The position numbers and the translations under genes are program-made. A stretch of DNA of 11,167 nucleotides from Lachnospiraceae bacterium. Its GTDB lineage: Bacteria; Bacillota_A; Clostridia; Lachnospirales; Lachnospiraceae. The notes under the pieces are model-generated. The model saw only the letters and a program-made list of their open reading frames with translations. It made no database searches and was not told the origin of the DNA. Below are positions 7,125 through 11,167 of this stretch, piece by piece; position 1 is the stretch's first letter, and every line of letters begins with the position of its first letter. The stretch lies in NCBI GenBank assembly GCA_017614185.1, contig JAGACI010000044.1, forward strand, positions 1 to 11,167, in the 5' to 3' direction.

Positions 7125-8987
7125 TTGTTACTTGAGCAGATAAATAATCCAAACGATATAAAGACAATCGACCCTGATGACTATAAGCTTCTTGCAGAAG
7201 AAATCAGGGAGTTTTTGATAAACAAAATCAGTGAAACCGGTGGTCATCTGGGTTCAAACCTCGGTGCTGTTGAACTTACAATGGCGCTTCATCTTTCACT
7301 CAATCTTCCGCAGGATAAGATTGTATGGGACGTTGGACATCAGTCATATACCCATAAGCTTTTGACAGGAAGAAGAGAGGGTTTTGATACCCTTAGAAAG
7401 TATGGCGGAATGAGCGGTTTCCCCAAGAGAAAAGAGTCAGACTGTGACTGCTTTGATACGGGACACAGTTCTACTTCCATTTCTGCCGGACTTGGCATGG
7501 TCAAATCAAGAGACCTTCTCGGTGAGGACTCTACAATTGTCTCCGTTATCGGTGACGGCTCTGTAACAGGAGGTATGGCTTATGAAGCATTAAACAATGC
7601 TTCACAGCTTGAAACCAACTTTATAATCGTATTAAATGACAACAACATGTCCATTTCTGAAAACGTCGGCGGTGTTTCAAAGTACTTAAATAACATTCGA
7701 ACCGCAGACGGATATCTTAATATCAAAGAGGACATTTATAACGTAATTAAGGGCGTGCCCATGGTCGGTGAGACCATGGTCGATAAAATCAGAAAAGCAA
7801 AGAGCTCTGTCAAGCATCTAGTTATCCCCGGAATGTTTTTTGAGGACATGGGAATAACATATTTAGGGCCTGTAGACGGACATGATATCACTGCACTTTT
7901 GCAGGTGTTCAGAGAGGCCAAGAGAGTAAAGGGTGCGGTTTTGGTTCATGTTCTTACCCATAAGGGAAAAGGATTCGGACCTGCGGAAAGACATCCCGCA
8001 AGATTCCACGGAACAGAGCCTTTTGATATCGAAACCGGACTTCCGAGCAAACTAAGAACCAAGGCAAATTATACGGATATTTTCTCAACAGTTATGGTTA
8101 AACTCGGAGAGAGAAATCCCAAGGTATGTGCAATCACAGCCGCAATGCCTGACGGAACCGGACTTAAGAGATTCAGAAATGTTCATCCCAAGAGATTTTT
8201 CGATGTAGGAATCGCAGAGGAACATGCTGTTACGTTTGCGGCCGGTCTTGCCGCAGGCGGCATGATTCCCGTTGTTGCGATCTATTCATCTTTTTTACAA
8301 AGAGCATATGATCAGATTGTTCATGATGTATGCCTTCAGAAACTTCCTGTGGTGTTCTGTATCGACAGAGCAGGAATAGTAGGAAGTGACGGAGAAACTC
8401 ATCAGGGTATTTTTGATATATCATTCCTTTCATCCGTGCCCGGTATGACAATCATGGCTCCCAAGAACAAGTGGGAGTTATCCGACATGATTAAGTATGC
8501 CGTTGCCTTTGGCGGTCCCATTGCCATAAGATACCCCAGAGGTGAAGCATATGATGAATTGAGGGAGTACCGTGAGCCTATCGAGTTTGGCAAAGGCGAG
8601 TGGATTTACAAAGAGAAAAAGATAGTGCTCTTTGCCCTTGGAAGCATGGTTAAAACTGCGGTAGAAGTAAGAGAAAATCTTAAGCATATCGGATATGACT
8701 GCAGTATTATCAATGCAAGGTTTGCTAAGCCCGTTGATGCCGAGATAATCAAAGAGGCCATTAAGGACCATGATTTGATTGTCACCATGGAAGAAAATGT
8801 GGCAAGCGGCGGAATGGGTGAGAAGGTTCTGGATGTGCTTTATGACTTAAAGTATTCCGGCAAAGCACTTAGAATCTGTATTCCGGATGAGTATGTCGAG
8901 CACGGAAATGTTGACATCCTAAAGAAAGAAATCGGAATAGACGCTAAGACTATCATCGAGAAAATTCTTGATAAAATTGACGAGTAA
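7125..8987 (+). CDS. dxs: 1-deoxy-D-xylulose-5-phosphate synthase, TTG start
   Basis: This thiamine diphosphate enzyme joins pyruvate and glyceraldehyde 3-phosphate in the first step of the MEP isoprenoid pathway. The 620-residue product has the family's usual length. Key elements are 'GGHLGSNLG' (about 39-47) and 'DVGHQSYTHK' (69-78) with active-site His residues, and the cofactor/metal motif 'GDGSVTGG' (143-150) followed by 'EALNNA' and 'LNDNNMSIS'. Further on are 'GPAERHPARFHG', the catalytic Glu365 in 'DVGIAEEHAVTFAAG', and 'DRAGIVGSDGETHQGIFD' in the second domain. The C-terminal transketolase domain follows. The start is TTG at 7125, fixed by an in-frame stop just before it and by the usual N-terminus 'MLLEQIN'. 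The gene ends in a double stop (TAATAA). Confidence 0.97.
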   Translation: MLLEQINNPNDIKTIDPDDYKLLAEEIREFLINKISETGGHLGSNLGAVELTMALHLSLNLPQDKIVWDVGHQSYTHKLLTGRREGFDTLRKYGGMSGFPKRKESDCDCFDTGHSSTSISAGLGMVKSRDLLGEDSTIVSVIGDGSVTGGMAYEALNNASQLETNFIIVLNDNNMSISENVGGVSKYLNNIRTADGYLNIKEDIYNVIKGVPMVGETMVDKIRKAKSSVKHLVIPGMFFEDMGITYLGPVDGHDITALLQVFREAKRVKGAVLVHVLTHKGKGFGPAERHPARFHGTEPFDIETGLPSKLRTKANYTDIFSTVMVKLGERNPKVCAITAAMPDGTGLKRFRNVHPKRFFDVGIAEEHAVTFAAGLAAGGMIPVVAIYSSFLQRAYDQIVHDVCLQKLPVVFCIDRAGIVGSDGETHQGIFDISFLSSVPGMTIMAPKNKWELSDMIKYAVAFGGPIAIRYPRGEAYDELREYREPIEFGKGEWIYKEKKIVLFALGSMVKTAVEVRENLKHIGYDCSIINARFAKPVDAEIIKEAIKDHDLIVTMEENVASGGMGEKVLDVLYDLKYSGKALRICIPDEYVEHGNVDILKKEIGIDAKTIIEKILDKIDE

Positions 8988-8993
8988 TAATCG

Positions 8994-8998
8994 AGAGG
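8994..8998 (+). promoter_or_regulatory. Ribosome binding site that sets the tlyA start
   Basis: AGAGG ends seven bases before TTG 9006 but only one base before the earlier in-frame TTG at 9000, so the later TTG is the plausible start. Confidence 0.6.
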
Positions 8999-9005
8999 TT
9001 TGTTT

Positions 9006-9818
9006 TTGAAAGAAAGACTTGACGTACTTCTTGTTGAAAGAGGACTTGCATCATCAAGAGAGAAGGCAAAGGTCCTTATAATGGCCGGTGAAGTTTATGT
9101 TAACGGTCAAAAAGAAGACAAGGCAGGAAGTACATTTGATACCGAAAAGAGTGAAATAGAAGTCAGAGGTAAGGTTCTTCCATACGTAAGCCGCGGAGGT
9201 CTTAAACTCGAAAAGGCTTTGAAGGTTTTTCCGATTAATCTGAACGGAAAAGTTTGTATGGATATCGGAGCTTCTACAGGCGGATTTACCGATTGCATGC
9301 TCCAAAACGGTGCATGTAAGGTTTACTCCATCGATGTGGGACACGGTCAGCTCGACTGGAAACTTAGAAATGATGAGAGAGTTGTCTGTATGGAGAAGAC
9401 CAACTTCAGGTATCTTACGCATGATAATCTGCCTGAAGAGCCTGATTTTGCATCCTGTGATGTTTCATTTATTTCTCTTACCAAAATTCTTGGGCCTGCG
9501 TTTGAAATATTAAAGAGCGGTTCATATATGGTTTGCCTTATCAAACCGCAATTTGAGGCGGGAAGAGATAAAGTCGGTAAAAAGGGTGTAGTAAGAGAGC
9601 CAAAGGTTCACGTGGAAGTTATAGAAAAGGTTATAGAATTTGCAGAGACTACCGGTTTTAGCATACTTGACCTTGACTTCTCACCGATTAAGGGACCTGA
9701 GGGAAATATTGAATATCTTTTGTATTTGGGTAAAGAGGTGGCTGATGAGCCGCTTAAGGATACAGACAGTAAAATTTCTGTAGTGGTGGAAGAAGCCGGA
9801 GGCGCTTTGGAACACTAA
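9006..9818 (+). CDS. tlyA: TlyA family rRNA 2'-O-methyltransferase (S4 domain plus FtsJ-like domain), TTG start
   Basis: TlyA-type enzymes methylate ribose 2'-OH groups of rRNA (C1409 of 16S and/or C1920 of 23S in characterised members); older annotations call them hemolysins. From TTG 9006 the product is 270 residues (MKERLDVLLVERGLA...), the usual family N-terminus. An S4 RNA-binding domain covers about 1-60 ('SREKAKVLIMAGEVYVNG'). The methyltransferase domain starts at 'SRGGLKLEKAL', with SAM motif I 'DIGASTGGFTDCML' (86-99), 'CDVSFISL' (about 151-158), and 'LIKPQFEAGRD' (178-188). The K-D-K-E catalytic set appears complete (Lys67, Asp152, Lys180, Glu236). The Bacillus counterpart yqxC has the same place between dxs and the arginine repressor. 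Which rRNA sites are modified cannot be told from sequence. Confidence 0.93.
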   Translation: MKERLDVLLVERGLASSREKAKVLIMAGEVYVNGQKEDKAGSTFDTEKSEIEVRGKVLPYVSRGGLKLEKALKVFPINLNGKVCMDIGASTGGFTDCMLQNGACKVYSIDVGHGQLDWKLRNDERVVCMEKTNFRYLTHDNLPEEPDFASCDVSFISLTKILGPAFEILKSGSYMVCLIKPQFEAGRDKVGKKGVVREPKVHVEVIEKVIEFAETTGFSILDLDFSPIKGPEGNIEYLLYLGKEVADEPLKDTDSKISVVVEEAGGALEH

Positions 9819-9829
9819 AAGGGGTTAAA

Positions 9830-10648
9830 ATGGAACATATTTTTGTAAGGACCAATACAGCAAAGGATCCCGATTTAAAGATTACCAAAAAGATTAAGGG
9901 TTATATCGAAGATATGGGAATGAGATGTACGCTTTCGACTGAGGCAAAGCTTCCTGCCGATGCCGACGGAATTCTTGTTCTTGGCGGAGACGGCACAATG
10001 TTAAACGTTGCAGGGGAGACACTCGATGCCGAACTTCCGATTCTTGGTATAAACCTTGGAACCATGGGATACCTTACCGAAGTTCCTCTTGAAAAAGCAA
10101 AGGCAGCTATTGAAAGGCTTGCCAATGAGGAATATACGGTCAGCGAGCGAATGATGCTTGAAGGAAGCGTTACAAGAGACGGGAAAGTTATCTATGAAGG
10201 CTTTGCCTTAAATGACATTGTTCTTACGAGACAGGGCTCTTTACGTATCATTCATTTTGATACGACCGTTAACAAACAGACTTTTAATGAATATGATGCA
10301 GATGGTTTGATTGTTGCAACCCCCACGGGTTCAACCGGCTATAACATGTCTGCAGGCGGTCCCATAGTGGAACCCGGCGCAAAGGTAATGGTAATGACAC
10401 CGATTTGCGCGCATATGTTTAATTCACGGAGCATTGTCTTATCCGGAAAGGATGAGATTGGTATATATGTAAATGCTGACAGAACCGGCCATGATCAGAT
10501 GGTAGAGGTAACGTTTGATGCCGAACACAATCTTTCTCTTACAACCGGTGATGTTATAAACGTAAAACAGGCAAGTAAAGTTACAAGAATTGTAAGACTA
10601 AACGAGGCAAGCTTCATTACAGCCTTACATCAGAAAATGAACTCTTAA
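9830..10648 (+). CDS. nadK: NAD kinase
   Basis: The enzyme phosphorylates NAD to NADP using ATP or polyphosphate and is the only route to NADP. The 272-residue product carries the diagnostic 'GGDGTML' (52-58, catalytic Asp54), 'GINLGTMGYLTE' (73-84), 'ALNDIVL' (126-132), and the glycine-rich 'TPTGSTGYNMSAGGPIVEP' (164-182), followed by 'TPICAHMFNSRSIVL'. An AAAGGGG ribosome site lies a few bases upstream of the ATG, and the gene is 11 bases from the tlyA stop. NADPH made with its product is consumed by the MEP pathway enzyme Dxr, but the neighbourhood may simply reflect conserved gene order. Confidence 0.96.
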   Translation: MEHIFVRTNTAKDPDLKITKKIKGYIEDMGMRCTLSTEAKLPADADGILVLGGDGTMLNVAGETLDAELPILGINLGTMGYLTEVPLEKAKAAIERLANEEYTVSERMMLEGSVTRDGKVIYEGFALNDIVLTRQGSLRIIHFDTTVNKQTFNEYDADGLIVATPTGSTGYNMSAGGPIVEPGAKVMVMTPICAHMFNSRSIVLSGKDEIGIYVNADRTGHDQMVEVTFDAEHNLSLTTGDVINVKQASKVTRIVRLNEASFITALHQKMNS

Positions 10649-10657
10649 GGAGGGACT

Positions 10658-11161
10658 ATGGTAAAAGTGGATAAGAAAAGTAACATTGCTGTTAAAAAGA
10701 ACAGACAGAGAAAAATCGTTGAATTAATCGAGAACATGGATATCGAAACTCAGGAGGATTTGTCAGACCTTTTGTCCGAGAGAGGATTTGAGGTTACTCA
10801 GGCAACTATCTCAAGAGATATCAGAGAGTTAAAGATATTAAAGGTTACAGATGATTCCGGAAAGCAGAAGTATGCAATCGTAAGCCAGTCCGAGAACCAT
10901 CTTGGTGCCAAGTATTTAAGAGTACTCAAGGAAGGTTTCCTGTCCGTTACACAGGCACAGAACATCCTTGTTATAAAGACCGTACCGGGAATGGCTATGG
11001 CTGTTGCGGCTGCTATCGATGCAATGAAATTTAAGGAAATTGCAGGTTCTATCGCAGGGGACGATACAATCATGGTCGCAGTTTTAACAACAAAGGAAGC
11101 AGGGGAGCTTATTCAGCCGTTGAACGGGCAGGAGCGCAGAGGGAAGGAGACAGGGAAATGA
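10658..11161 (+). CDS. argR: Arginine repressor ArgR/AhrC
   Basis: ArgR is a hexameric, arginine-sensing DNA-binding protein that represses arginine synthesis and, in Bacillus, activates catabolism. The 167-residue product has a winged helix-turn-helix (about 15-75) with the recognition region 'TQATISRDIRELKILKV' (47-63). A C-terminal oligomerisation/arginine domain carries 'TVPGMAMAVAAAID' (108-121) and 'AGSIAGDDTIMV' (129-140), where the two Asp residues contact arginine. TAAGGAGGG directly before the ATG, overlapping the nadK stop, is one of the best ribosome sites here. The protein is somewhat longer than the usual ~150 residues: it has a basic N-terminal extension and a hydrophilic C-terminal tail (about 155-167), and the tail's coding sequence contains the ribosome site of the next gene. 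Its stop overlaps that gene's ATG (ATGA). Confidence 0.96.
   Translation: MVKVDKKSNIAVKKNRQRKIVELIENMDIETQEDLSDLLSERGFEVTQATISRDIRELKILKVTDDSGKQKYAIVSQSENHLGAKYLRVLKEGFLSVTQAQNILVIKTVPGMAMAVAAAIDAMKFKEIAGSIAGDDTIMVAVLTTKEAGELIQPLNGQERRGKETGK
11144..11149 (+). promoter_or_regulatory. Ribosome binding site of the next gene, inside the argR 3' end
   Basis: AAGGAG ends eight bases before the ATG at 11158. It supports a real gene start overlapping the argR stop codon. Confidence 0.65.
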
Positions 11162-11167
11162 AGAGGA
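11158..11167 (+). CDS. First codons of the next operon gene, probably recN (cut by window end)
   Basis: ATG at 11158 overlaps the argR stop (ATGA) and has an AAGGAG eight bases upstream. Only Met-Lys-Arg and one further base are visible, so the product cannot be read. In Bacillus and many clostridia the gene after the arginine repressor is recN (DNA repair SMC-like protein); the identity here rests on gene order alone. Confidence 0.45.

Noticed and set aside
1..11167. Search for mobile elements, CRISPR arrays, tRNA or rRNA genes and defence-type gene clusters
   Set aside because: No direct-repeat arrays, terminal inverted repeats, transposase motifs or tRNA-like folds were seen; almost all of the window is explained by conserved housekeeping genes.

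Overview
The window is a stretch of bacterial chromosome in which every gene lies on the + strand. Gene order, protein sequences, moderate GC content, AGGAGG-type ribosome binding sites and frequent TTG/GTG starts all point to a Gram-positive Firmicute. The most likely group is an anaerobic clostridium of the Lachnospiraceae type; this is inferred from family resemblance, not from a marker gene. No rRNA, tRNA, CRISPR array, insertion sequence or prophage feature was seen.

Layout. (1) Positions 1-880 hold the 3' end of a long alanine/glutamine-rich, probably coiled-coil gene whose tail resembles the Leu-x-x-Gly heptad region of YhgE/Pip- or MMPL-associated surface proteins. A textbook intrinsic terminator with a UUCG tetraloop closes it (897-932). 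(2) A short intergenic region with a probable extended -10 promoter leads to prfC (release factor 3, TTG start). prfC overlaps by one base a GTG-started gene for a membrane-anchored, extracytoplasmic transglutaminase-like protein. (3) A strong extended -10 promoter, whose -35 lies inside the end of the transglutaminase gene, precedes a tightly packed housekeeping operon: yqhY-like Asp23/Gls24 protein, nusB, xseA, xseB, ispA, dxs, tlyA, nadK, argR and the first codons of a further gene (probably recN).

The third block is the classical Firmicute cluster (in Bacillus subtilis: yqhY-nusB-folD-xseA-xseB-ispA-dxs-yqxC-ahrC-recN). It differs from that order in two ways: folD is missing between nusB and xseA, and nadK sits between tlyA and argR. 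Intergenic gaps run from overlaps of a few bases to 32 bases, with no terminator between genes, so one polycistronic transcript is likely. The products cover rRNA transcription antitermination (NusB), exonuclease VII (XseA/B), isoprenoid precursor supply (Dxs, IspA), rRNA 2'-O-methylation (TlyA), NADP supply (NadK) and arginine control (ArgR).

No undescribed multi-gene system was found. The least understood parts are the truncated heptad-repeat gene at the left edge and the transglutaminase-like protein coupled to prfC. Several gene starts had to be moved from the longest open frame to internal or non-ATG codons on ribosome-binding-site evidence.
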